From an uncultured Bacteroidales bacterium (GTDB lineage: Bacteria > Bacteroidota > Bacteroidia > Bacteroidales > Marinilabiliaceae), in NCBI GenBank assembly GCA_934699135.1, contig CAKUVM010000030.1:1-20772 (forward strand): a stretch of DNA of 20,772 nucleotides. The letters are read 5' to 3'. Of the stretch, positions 1 through 6,697 are shown in pieces; within the stretch, counting starts at the first letter, position 1; each line of letters opens with the position of its first letter. A program made the translations under genes and the position numbers. The notes under the pieces were generated by a model that did not search any database, was not told the DNA's origin, and saw only the letters and a list, made by a program, of their open reading frames with translations.

Positions 1-1
1 C

Positions 2-499
2 TGTTACTTCTATCAGCTCAGTGGCATATACGGCAGCCTTGAGCTATGCCCAGAACTCACACTAGGAGGGTTTTCTAGTGAGGAAAGCATTGGCGGAGCC
101 ATGGATGAAGTGCAATACCCCTCTGGCGAAGTGGCCTGGGCGTTGGGCAGCGCCTGGGGGCAAAACATAGACAACGGAGAAGAGGCGATGCCATATCCAG
201 AGCCTGGCAACGCGGCCCGCGTGTATAAAGTGGATCTTCTATCTTGCAACGGCAGCGGTGAGGTTATTGGCATAACGTTCAGCAACACCAACAAGCCAAA
301 GACCGACTCACACCACTTCGATGAAGATGGCGTATGCACCGCGGCGGGCTGCGGAGCAAAAAAGACCGCGCTCTCTCGCATTGACGCTGATGGCGGCAAG
401 GTGGAGACATTTGACCTTTCCGGCCGCATGACGGACGGCACGGGCCGCGGCCTGGTCATACGCCGCCAAGGCGGCAAGTCGCGCTTGGAGCTGCGATAA
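2..499 (+). CDS. Secreted protein of unknown function, C-terminal part (5' end outside window)
   Basis: The reading frame is open from the left edge, so the first ATG inside it (101) is probably internal and the true start lies outside the window. About 165 residues are visible. I do not recognise the domain. Near the C-terminus is a Cys/His-containing stretch, HHFDEDGVCT followed by GCGAK, resembling the short H-x-DxxGxCTxCGA motifs seen in some Bacteroidales surface proteins. The last 30 residues begin FDLSGRM and end in a Gly-rich basic beta-strand-like segment (GLVIRRQGGK...). This looks like the C-terminal tag of type IX secretion cargo and resembles the ends of the proteins at 5315-6607 and 6698-8242. 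I infer an exported, surface-bound or secreted protein. Function and total length cannot be given. Confidence 0.75.
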   Translation, partial: CYFYQLSGIYGSLELCPELTLGGFSSEESIGGAMDEVQYPSGEVAWALGSAWGQNIDNGEEAMPYPEPGNAARVYKVDLLSCNGSGEVIGITFSNTNKPKTDSHHFDEDGVCTAAGCGAKKTALSRIDADGGKVETFDLSGRMTDGTGRGLVIRRQGGKSRLELR

Positions 500-523
500 A
501 CAAGAGCCGCATAGGGCGCACGA

Positions 524-576
524 CACTGAACAGCCGCGGCCCGATGGCAAAGCCATCGAGCCGCGGCTGTTCAGTG
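524..576. terminator. Long inverted repeat between convergent genes, possible bidirectional terminator
   Basis: Arms 524-540 and 560-576 are perfect 17-bp reverse complements (CACTGAACAGCCGCGGC on the left). After one C/A mismatch they continue as a 7-bp inner stem (CGATGGC/GCCATCG) closed by an AAA loop. The hairpin lies between the stop of the plus-strand gene at 499 and that of the minus-strand gene at 588, the usual place for a shared terminator. Neither side has a T-tract, so classical intrinsic termination is not assured. It could also stabilise mRNA 3' ends. Confidence 0.55.
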
Positions 577-587
577 CTACACTGCGC

Positions 588-1268
588 CTAACGCCTGACT
601 GAGTATCGCAACCACACGGTGTCCCCCACCCTCGAGACGTCGCACAGACGCAGGAGCGTGGCCGGGCGCGACGCGTCGTCTATGCCATCAAAGACCGACG
701 TCATGTCACGCCGCCCGTCAATGCCAGGGCCAATCATCACGCTCACCTCGTCAACAAGGCCGGCGGCGAGCAGTGAGCCGTTGACGTGGCCTCCGCCCGT
801 TATGGCCAACCTCTTCACGCCAAAGTCGCAGCCAAGCCGCTCCAACGCATCGGGCAGGTCAATGCCGCCGCGGCCTGTGGCCATCCACGATACGCCCTGC
901 CGCGAGAGCTCGTCATGATATGCCCGCGGGCAGTCTTCTGACGTTATGACAAGCAACGGCCTGCCGTCATATTCCCTGGCACCCCAACGAAGCCTCCCCA
1001 GCGTGTCTAGCGCGACGGTATATCCGCCATTTGCCGCCTTATGGGACGCAGGCTCGCCTATGGGTGCCAGATCCGCCGCGTGGAAAGGCTCCGCCTCGGC
1101 ATAGTGCATCTGCATGGTGACGCGGCCCATAAGCTGACTGTCGCAGCCCAATTGCTCCAAGGCATCATAATACGAGTTGGTCGGGTCAATCTGTTCCGTC
1201 ATAGCGCAATCGATGCGCCCGTCCACCGACTCCATCATGTGGACAATCACGTAAGGTCTCTTGCTCAT
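588..1268 (-). CDS. Dihydrofolate reductase-fold protein (RibD C-terminal domain family)
   Basis: This 226-residue cytoplasmic protein matches the RibD C-terminal/bacterial bifunctional deaminase-reductase fold. It opens with a beta strand and a SVDGRID motif near residue 15 (the family's S-x-DG-x-I/A signature), and has a G-GG-H segment (ITGGGHVNGSLL) around residues 155-165 for NADPH binding, followed by LVDEVSVMIGP, typical of the family. Members reduce pteridine- or pyrimidine-like substrates with NADPH, but many stand-alone homologues have no known substrate, so I give no gene name. It lacks the deaminase domain of RibD. I chose ATG 1268 over a GTG two codons upstream (1274). It starts 12 nt after the flavodoxin stop, so the two are probably co-transcribed. 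Confidence 0.85.
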   Translation of the reverse strand: MSKRPYVIVHMMESVDGRIDCAMTEQIDPTNSYYDALEQLGCDSQLMGRVTMQMHYAEAEPFHAADLAPIGEPASHKAANGGYTVALDTLGRLRWGAREYDGRPLLVITSEDCPRAYHDELSRQGVSWMATGRGGIDLPDALERLGCDFGVKRLAITGGGHVNGSLLAAGLVDEVSVMIGPGIDGRRDMTSVFDGIDDASRPATLLRLCDVSRVGDTVWLRYSVRR

Positions 1269-1280
1269 ACACACTCTCTT

Positions 1281-1928
1281 TTACAGGTTCGCAATCCATT
1301 TTTCCACGGCCTCCTTGGCCGTCTCGCGGTCTTTTTGAGCCGTGCGCCCCCTGAGCGCGAGACCCTTTTTTACAACCGCGCCAGCGCAAGCCTTGCGGAG
1401 GCTGGCCTCGGTGGCGGAGAGTCCGCTGCCCTCATGCGTGCAGAACGGCATGACGACCTTGCCAGCCCAATTGTGCCGCTCAATGAACGTGTAGACAGCC
1501 ATTGGGCAGTCCGCCCACCAGTTGGGATAGCCAAGGAAAATGACGTCATAGTCTTCCACCTTCACGTCTCCCTTGATGGCAGGCCGCGCCCCAGCCTCTT
1601 TTTCTTTCTTGGCCTGCTCCACGCAACCGTCATAATCATCGGCATATGGCACGACAGGCTCAATGTGGAACGTGGCCGCGCCCGTCTGCTCGGCAATCGT
1701 CTCGGCCAAGACTTGAGTGTTGCCCTTTTCCACATGACCCACGCCATAGTTCTCGCCAGAGCGTGAGAAATAGGCCACTAGGACTTTTTTGCCAGCCAAA
1801 CCGCCATTGTTAGCATTGGCAGCGGAAGAACTGGCCTCCCCTCCGTTGGCAGCGGCGCAAGAGGCGCTGGCCACGGCAGACAGCACGGCGGCCGTGATGA
1901 CAGACTTAATCTTATTCATATGTGACAT
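1281..1928 (-). CDS. Exported flavodoxin (flavodoxin_4-like)
   Basis: About 215 residues. The N-terminus is an export signal: basic MNKIKS, a hydrophobic stretch to about residue 20, then SASCAAANGG and a Ser/Ala/Asn-rich linker. The Cys may be lipidated, but the lipobox is weak, so signal peptidase I cleavage is equally possible. The mature part starts KKVLVAYFSRSGENYG, the FMN phosphate-binding loop region of flavodoxins, and continues with VIFLGYPNWWADCPM and MPFCTHEGSGL, both characteristic of this subfamily. The expected role is one- or two-electron transfer by FMN outside the cytoplasm; the partner is unknown. Two in-frame ATGs, 1928 and 1919, are both plausible. The frame stays open much further upstream but there runs antisense to the transporter gene and lacks a signal. 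It is first in a likely operon with the RibD-C-like gene. Confidence 0.88.
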   Translation of the reverse strand: MSHMNKIKSVITAAVLSAVASASCAAANGGEASSSAANANNGGLAGKKVLVAYFSRSGENYGVGHVEKGNTQVLAETIAEQTGAATFHIEPVVPYADDYDGCVEQAKKEKEAGARPAIKGDVKVEDYDVIFLGYPNWWADCPMAVYTFIERHNWAGKVVMPFCTHEGSGLSATEASLRKACAGAVVKKGLALRGRTAQKDRETAKEAVEKWIANL

Positions 1929-1953
1929 TGTTTTTTGTCTTTTCTTACTAACG

Positions 1954-1961
1954 CAAAGATA
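1954..1961 (-). promoter_or_regulatory. Bacteroides-type -7 box for the flavodoxin operon
   Basis: Read on the minus strand this is TATCTTTG, a full match to the Bacteroidota TAnnTTTG element. It lies 25 nt upstream of ATG 1928. I see no TTG at the usual 19-21 nt spacing, so the -33 part is weak. Confidence 0.6.
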
Positions 1962-2018
1962 TGCCCACCCACAATGGGACGGCATACCCAAAAGGCAGGT
2001 CTTGTTACCCAAATTCCG

Positions 2019-2026
2019 TAGCTTCG
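2019..2026 (+). promoter_or_regulatory. Weak -7 box just before the MATE gene
   Basis: TAGCTTCG differs from TAnnTTTG at one place. It ends only 4 nt before the GTG at 2031, so if real the message would be nearly leaderless. Low confidence. Confidence 0.25.
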
Positions 2027-2030
2027 CGCC

Positions 2031-3375
2031 GTGAAAAAGCGAGTGACGAACCAAGACAAGGGACAAGACCTGACGCAAGGCCCCATTGGCAAGAGCATTG
2101 CCCATTTTGCGCTGCCATATATGCTGGCCTATTTCCTTCAGGTGCTGTATGGGTTGGCGGACATGACCATCATTGGCCATTATTGCGGCGTGGAGGCCAC
2201 TACGGCCGTGGCCAACGGGGCGCAGGTGATGCACATGTTCACGGTGGTGGCCATAGCCCTCTCCGTCGGCGGGACTGTGTGCATAGCCAAGGCCACGGGG
2301 GCGAGAGACGCGGCGGCGCAGAGCCGCTACGCAGGCACCACCCTCACGTCTTTCGCCGTCTTGGGCGCAGTGGCCACGGTCTTGCTGCTGACGTTTTGCC
2401 AAGACATTGTGTCGGCCATAGACACGCCCGCCGAGGCCGTCGCCGCCACCGAGGATTATTTGAACATCTGTTTCGCCGGCGCGCCGTTCATTGTGGTCTA
2501 TAACGTCATAGCCTCCATCTTCCGAGGGCTGGGAGACACCCGCCGCCCCATGTATTTCGTGGCCGCAGCCTGCGCCGTCAACATTGGGCTGGATCTACTC
2601 TTCATTGGCCATATGGGTCTGGGGCCGTCGGGCGCGGCTCTTGGCACCACGCTGTCGCAAGCCTTTAGCGTGCTTCTGGCCGCCATCAGCATTCGCCAAG
2701 GCCGTGAGGCGAGCCCACCTGCGGGTGGACTGGCGGGCCGTGGGGGACATTTTCCGCATCGGGACGCCAGTGGCCTTGCAAGACGGCTTCATTCAGCTGT
2801 CTTTCATGCTCATAATGGTCATTGCCAACGGCAGGGGCGTGACGGACGCGGCCGCCGTGGGCATTGTGGAAAAATTTATAGGGATTCTGTTCATCGTGCC
2901 GTCTGCCATGTTGGCCACCACCTCGACCATGGCTGCCCAATGCCTTGGCGCGGGAATGCGCCCCAGGGCCGAGGCCACACTGCGCTCCACGTTGGCCATT
3001 GCCGTGGCGTTTGGCGTGTTGGCCTCCGCGGCCATATCCGCCGCCCCAGATGTCGCCGTGAGCCTCTTCACAGCCGACCCGGCCGTCGTGGCCAGTGGAG
3101 CGGAATATCTGCGCGGCTATGTGTGGGACTGCCTCTTTGCGGGCATACACTTCTGCCTCAGCGGCTATTTCACCGCCTGCGGGCTGTCAATAATCTCCTT
3201 TGCCCACAATTTCGCGGCCATAGTCTTGGCTCGCCTCCCGTTGGCCTATGCGGCCTCGGCCATGTTCCCGTCTTCCCTCTTCCCCATGGGCTTGGCCACG
3301 TGCGCGGGCTCGCTGCTGTCTGACGCCATATGCGCGGCCGTATTCATGATCTTGCGCCACAAGGGGAGAATTTAG
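2031..3375 (+). pseudogene. MATE family efflux transporter, interrupted by a frameshift
   Basis: Multidrug and toxic-compound extrusion proteins are 12-helix inner-membrane antiporters using Na+ or H+. The first frame, from GTG 2031, encodes the N-terminal half: DLTQGPIGKSI, FALPYMLAYFLQ, LADMTIIGHYCG and the SIFRGLGDTRRPMYF segment. It loses homology after about 2705 (...IRQGREA). The second half continues one frame over, from about 2716 (HLRVDW..., GTPVALQDGF, VGIVEKFIGI, ...ILRHKGRI), to the TAG at 3375. The span is 1345 nt, one base more than 448 codons, so removing one base near 2700-2715 would give a 447-residue protein, normal for the family. Either a recent inactivating mutation or a sequence error explains this. 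GTG 2031 is the best start because no earlier ATG exists and homology begins soon after. The stop lies 2 nt from the convergent methyltransferase stop. Confidence 0.88.
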
Positions 3376-3377
3376 GG

Positions 3378-3908
3378 CTAAATGCCGCGGCGGGAGGCCA
3401 GACGCCCGTCCCACTTCAAGACTTCCAACTTGCGCCGCACGCCCCAATAGTAGCCGCCCAACTTACCGCCCGCGGCCACGACCCTATGGCAAGGCACCAA
3501 CGGCACGACAGGGTTGGCCCCTACGGCCGCCCCCACGGCCCTGCATGCCCGCGGCCGACCCACAGCCGCCGCAAGAGCAGAATAGCTGATGACCGACCCG
3601 AGAGGGATGCGCAAGAGAGCCTCCCACACAGAGTGTTGGAACGCCGTGCCGAAAAGACGCAGCGGCAGAGGCTCATCAGCATCGGCCCACGGGTCTTCCA
3701 ACGCACTGACGACCCGCATATGAAGGGACTCCTCCCTCTCGCGCAAGCGCGCCCCGCGCGCCTGACGGCTCAAGAGACCAAGAGCCGCCCCCCTATCGGC
3801 GGCAAAATTTATGGCGCACACGCCACCGCCCGCCGAGGCCACCAAGACGTCGCCCACGGCCGAACCCAGGAAACTATACCGCACGTCAGCCCCGCAAGCC
3901 GAGGCCAT
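3378..3908 (-). CDS. ogt: Methylated-DNA--[protein]-cysteine S-methyltransferase (Ada C-terminal type)
   Basis: This suicide DNA-repair protein transfers the methyl group from O6-methylguanine to its own cysteine. The C-terminal half has RLFGTAFQHSVWEALLRIP, then ISYSALAAAVGRPRACRAVGAA (helix-turn-helix DNA-binding part), GANPVVPLVPCHRV with acceptor Cys at about residue 140, and GGYYWGVRRKLEVL. These match the C-terminal domain of Ada. From ATG 3908 the product is 176 residues, the normal length for a single-domain enzyme. The frame extends to a GTG at 4016 that overlaps the upstream stop as TAGTG, which would add 36 residues without recognisable homology; I consider that less likely. It lies downstream of the TlpA-like gene on the same strand and is probably co-transcribed. 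No AraC-type regulator domain is attached. The symbol is a family-level name. Confidence 0.9.
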   Translation of the reverse strand: MASACGADVRYSFLGSAVGDVLVASAGGGVCAINFAADRGAALGLLSRQARGARLREREESLHMRVVSALEDPWADADEPLPLRLFGTAFQHSVWEALLRIPLGSVISYSALAAAVGRPRACRAVGAAVGANPVVPLVPCHRVVAAGGKLGGYYWGVRRKLEVLKWDGRLASRRGI

Positions 3909-4015
3909 AGGCGCGAGAAGCAGCCGCACGGGAAACCAATAGCCAGCCCGCAGCGTGCCGACCTCGGAAAAGAAACCGGGGAAAAGCTCCGTGGCCGCGA
4001 CCGCCTCAGACTCCA

Positions 4016-5128
4016 CTATTTCAAAATCTTATTGAGCGTGATGATGAGCTGCGCGCCGCGCAGGTCTTTGGCCAAAATGGTGCCATCTTGGGCAATGAGG
4101 ATGCTGGCCGGGATGGAATGGACACCATAGAGTTGCGCCGGGGCGCACTGCCAACCCTTGAGGTCGGAGAGGTGAATCCACGGCATCTTGAGGCTCTCAA
4201 TGGCTTTGAGCCACGAGTCGCGGTTGCCGTCGAGCGAGACCCCGACCACCTCGAGACCCTTGGCGTGGAAAGCCTCGTAGGCGCTGCGCACGTTGGGCAT
4301 CTCCATGCGGCAAGGCCCGCACCACGAGGCCCAGAAGTCGAGCAGCGTCACCTTGTTGGCCTTGACAATGTCTGAGAGGCGCACCGCGTTGCCGTCGCGG
4401 TTGGGGCAGGCGAAGTCGGTGAACTTGCGCCCCACCTCCGACCGCCTGGCCGCCGCGCCTTGCTCCATCTTGGCCATGGCCCTCTTGAAGCCGGGTCTCT
4501 GCGGCTTGTTTTGCGCCAGCAGGGCGGCCAGAGCCTCGCAGTCGGCCTCATTGAGCATGGGGGCGTACATCTCAAAGACCACGTCGGCGGCCACGGTCTC
4601 TTTGTGTCCCCTGACGAAAGAGACCACGTTGGCCATGCGCTCCGTGGCGAGCGAGTCGGCCGTGTTTTGGTAGGCTTTCTTCACGTCTGGCGAGAGCCTT
4701 GGGTTTTGGAGGGCGTTGACGTAGGGTTGCGCCTGGGCCACAATGTCGTTGTCTCTTTGCGCAAAGAGCCTCCACAGCGAGTTGGTGACGTTGCCGACCA
4801 CATCGGCGGCGCGGTCGGGGTCTTTATACAGGCGGACGTTGATTGAGCCGGCCTCTGCCACCACGTCAGACGCGAAGGCGGGCCGCCCGCCCTTGATGCC
4901 AACAAGATAGAGCAGTGACGCGCCGTCCACCGTGCCGCTGAAAGAGAACGTGCCGTGGCTGACGCGGGCGGTGTCGATGGGAGTCAGACCCATGGCGGCG
5001 GGCGCGGCCAAGATGATGGTGTCGGAGTCTGTGCCGCCCATAAGAGTGCCCTTGATGGAGAAAGTGCCGGAGGTCTGCGCCAAGGCCGGGGTGGCGATGG
5101 CGGCCAGGAGTGGCAATATGAGTCTCAT
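4016..5128 (-). CDS. Periplasmic TlpA-like thiol:disulfide oxidoreductase with DUF4369-type N-terminal domain
   Basis: 370 residues. A signal peptide of about 18 residues (MRLILPLLAAIATPALA) is followed by a beta-rich region (FSIKGTLMGG, IDTARVSHGTFSFSGTV) typical of DUF4369, a helical middle, and a C-terminal thioredoxin fold. The fold carries DFWASWCGPCRMEMPN with Cys270 and Cys273, then VVGVSLDGNRDSW, and the cis-proline loop HSIPASILI. Such proteins reduce or oxidise disulfides in periplasmic or outer-membrane proteins; partners are unknown. The DsbD-type protein at 14569-16536 is a plausible electron donor, by inference only. ATG 5128 was chosen because it opens the signal peptide; the frame runs 28 codons further up but through the promoter. 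The methyltransferase gene follows on the same strand. Confidence 0.92.
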   Translation of the reverse strand: MRLILPLLAAIATPALAQTSGTFSIKGTLMGGTDSDTIILAAPAAMGLTPIDTARVSHGTFSFSGTVDGASLLYLVGIKGGRPAFASDVVAEAGSINVRLYKDPDRAADVVGNVTNSLWRLFAQRDNDIVAQAQPYVNALQNPRLSPDVKKAYQNTADSLATERMANVVSFVRGHKETVAADVVFEMYAPMLNEADCEALAALLAQNKPQRPGFKRAMAKMEQGAAARRSEVGRKFTDFACPNRDGNAVRLSDIVKANKVTLLDFWASWCGPCRMEMPNVRSAYEAFHAKGLEVVGVSLDGNRDSWLKAIESLKMPWIHLSDLKGWQCAPAQLYGVHSIPASILIAQDGTILAKDLRGAQLIITLNKILK

Positions 5129-5166
5129 TCTGAAAAAGGTTCGGGATTCGATTTTTGTATGCTCCA

Positions 5167-5174
5167 CAAATTTA
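5167..5174 (-). promoter_or_regulatory. Bacteroides-type -7 box for the TlpA-like gene
   Basis: Read on the minus strand this is TAAATTTG, a full match to TAnnTTTG, 38 nt upstream of ATG 5128 in the divergent intergenic region. No clear -33 TTG is seen at normal spacing. Its position also argues against starts upstream of 5128. Confidence 0.6.
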
Positions 5175-5279
5175 GCAAAAAGGGCGAAACGTGGCCGAGA
5201 TAGGTGAGACACTTATGTTTGAAACACATTTGTAACATACATTCATTGTTGCAGAAACACACACAAACGACGAAATGGT

Positions 5280-5287
5280 TAGATTTG
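5280..5287 (+). promoter_or_regulatory. Bacteroides-type -7 box for the secreted Ig-like protein gene
   Basis: TAGATTTG fully matches TAnnTTTG and lies 27 nt before ATG 5315. The -33 element is not obvious. With the minus-strand box at 5167-5174 it forms a divergent promoter region of about 190 nt. Confidence 0.55.
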
Positions 5288-5314
5288 CAACGATGAATCA
5301 AAAACAAAATCAGT

Positions 5315-6607
5315 ATGAAGAAACATCTACTCAATTTCTTGACCGCCGCCCTTGCGGCATTCTCGCTTTGCACGTCGGCAGTGGCGCAGACCACGGTGAC
5401 GTTTAAGCCTAGTGACTTCCCCGCAGTAGCAAGCGCCAAGCAGACATTAACATCGGGAAGCGTCACAATCTCCATCACCCAAGGAACTGTAGACAAGGAC
5501 AAGATCAGCGTCTTTAAGGGTCAAACCGCAACAGTGAGCACCTCGGCAGGAGTGATCACAAGTGTCGCTTTCACTTGCACGGCAAAGGGTACGACAAAAT
5601 ATGGCCCAGGCTGTTTCGCCTCTCAGACAGGCTACGAGGTTTCTGATGCGGTTGGCACGTGGACGGGTTCTAGCAAGGAGGTGAAATTCTCCGCGACTTC
5701 CAACCAAGTCCGCGCCACCCAGATCGTCGTCACCGTCAATGCGGGCGGCGAGAGCGAGGATCTGAAACCCGCCGAGTTGGAGTGGAGCGAGACGTCGTTC
5801 TACGTTGAGCAGAACATTGACGAATTCGAGGCCCCCAAGTTCAGTGCGGCCACGACGGCCAAAGTAAGCTTCGCGTCAGACAACGAGGAGGTCGCCAAGG
5901 TTGACGAGACGGGCTTGATAAGCCTCGCGGGCGGCGTCGGCACTGCCACCATCACGGCCTCCAGCCCCAAGGACGATAATTTCTACGCAGGCTCGGCAAC
6001 GGTGAAGATAACCGTCATCGCTGAGCGCAAACGTGTGGCCTACACCCCCGCCAAGGAGATTCGCGACGGTGGCAAATATCTCATTGTCGTGGCCGATGGC
6101 GACCAGTACAAGTACGCCAAGTGCGCCAGCGACGACAAAGGGTACGGCTACCTCAATGTGGAGGATGCCATAGTGAGCGGCACTTCCCTCAAGGCCGTGG
6201 TGGGCAACGAGTTTGAGGTGCGCGCCATCGACGGCGGCTACACCATATCCGACGCCGAGGGGCGCACCGTCTATATGAAGGGCACGTACAACAGTTTCAA
6301 CTTTGGCGAAGCCGAGGAAGGCAATGTTTGGACCATCTCAGTAGACTCATATGGCCAGGCCACAATAACCAACGTCTTGAAAAGCAAATGGATTCAGTTC
6401 AGCACCGAGCACAACTCCTTTGGCTCTTATGACGAAGAGAAAGGCATCTTGCCAACACTCTATGAGGCCGCCGGCCAGACGGCTCTCCCAAGCGTCAAGG
6501 CGAACGGCACGGCGGACGGCATCCTGTACAACCTGATGGGCCAGAGGGTGGACGCGGCCTACAAGGGCATAGTGATTTCCAACGGCCACGCCATAATCAA
6601 GAAGTAA
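5315..6607 (+). CDS. Secreted protein with Ig-like (Big_2-type) domain and C-terminal sorting-like tag
   Basis: 430 residues. Residues 1-25 form a signal peptide ending SAVAQ. Residues about 26-145 are a beta-rich domain (FTCTAKGTTKYGPGCF, VGTWTGSSKEVKFSA, QVRATQIVVTV) that I recall as recurring in Bacteroidales secreted proteins. Residues about 150-240 look like a bacterial Ig-like domain (VSFASDNEEVAKVDETGLI, GTATITASSP). Residues about 245-395 are another beta domain (GGKYLIVVADGDQYKYAKC, GRTVYMKGTYNSFNF, KSKWIQFSTEHNSFGSY), again a pattern I recall from this order. The end, ILYNLMGQRVDAAYKGIVIS..., resembles a type IX secretion tag. No catalytic motif is visible, so binding or adhesion is more likely than an enzymatic role. 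The nuclease gene follows after 90 nt on the same strand. Confidence 0.85.
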   Translation: MKKHLLNFLTAALAAFSLCTSAVAQTTVTFKPSDFPAVASAKQTLTSGSVTISITQGTVDKDKISVFKGQTATVSTSAGVITSVAFTCTAKGTTKYGPGCFASQTGYEVSDAVGTWTGSSKEVKFSATSNQVRATQIVVTVNAGGESEDLKPAELEWSETSFYVEQNIDEFEAPKFSAATTAKVSFASDNEEVAKVDETGLISLAGGVGTATITASSPKDDNFYAGSATVKITVIAERKRVAYTPAKEIRDGGKYLIVVADGDQYKYAKCASDDKGYGYLNVEDAIVSGTSLKAVVGNEFEVRAIDGGYTISDAEGRTVYMKGTYNSFNFGEAEEGNVWTISVDSYGQATITNVLKSKWIQFSTEHNSFGSYDEEKGILPTLYEAAGQTALPSVKANGTADGILYNLMGQRVDAAYKGIVISNGHAIIKK

Positions 6608-6697
6608 GTCCACTCCTTTAGTTTTTCACCCAAATGGGGAGATGACGATCTGTGCCCACGGCGCAGACCGCCGCCTCCTTTTTAGTAACCGACAGAA

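Noticed and set aside
1041..1766. 241-codon plus-strand frame across the flavodoxin and RibD-C-like genes
   Set aside because: It overlaps two well-supported genes on the other strand and shows no recognisable protein family.
1929..2402. Long upstream extension of the flavodoxin frame
   Set aside because: It runs antisense through the start of the MATE gene, crosses the flavodoxin promoter box and would bury the signal peptide inside the protein.
2690..2720. Programmed ribosomal frameshift in the MATE gene
   Set aside because: I see no slippery run or strong downstream hairpin at the switch, and MATE genes are not known to need frameshifting. Mutation or sequence error is simpler.
3330..4130. 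266-codon plus-strand frame opposite the methyltransferase gene
   Set aside because: Arg/Pro/His-rich composition typical of an antisense shadow; the minus-strand gene there has a clear PCHRV active site.
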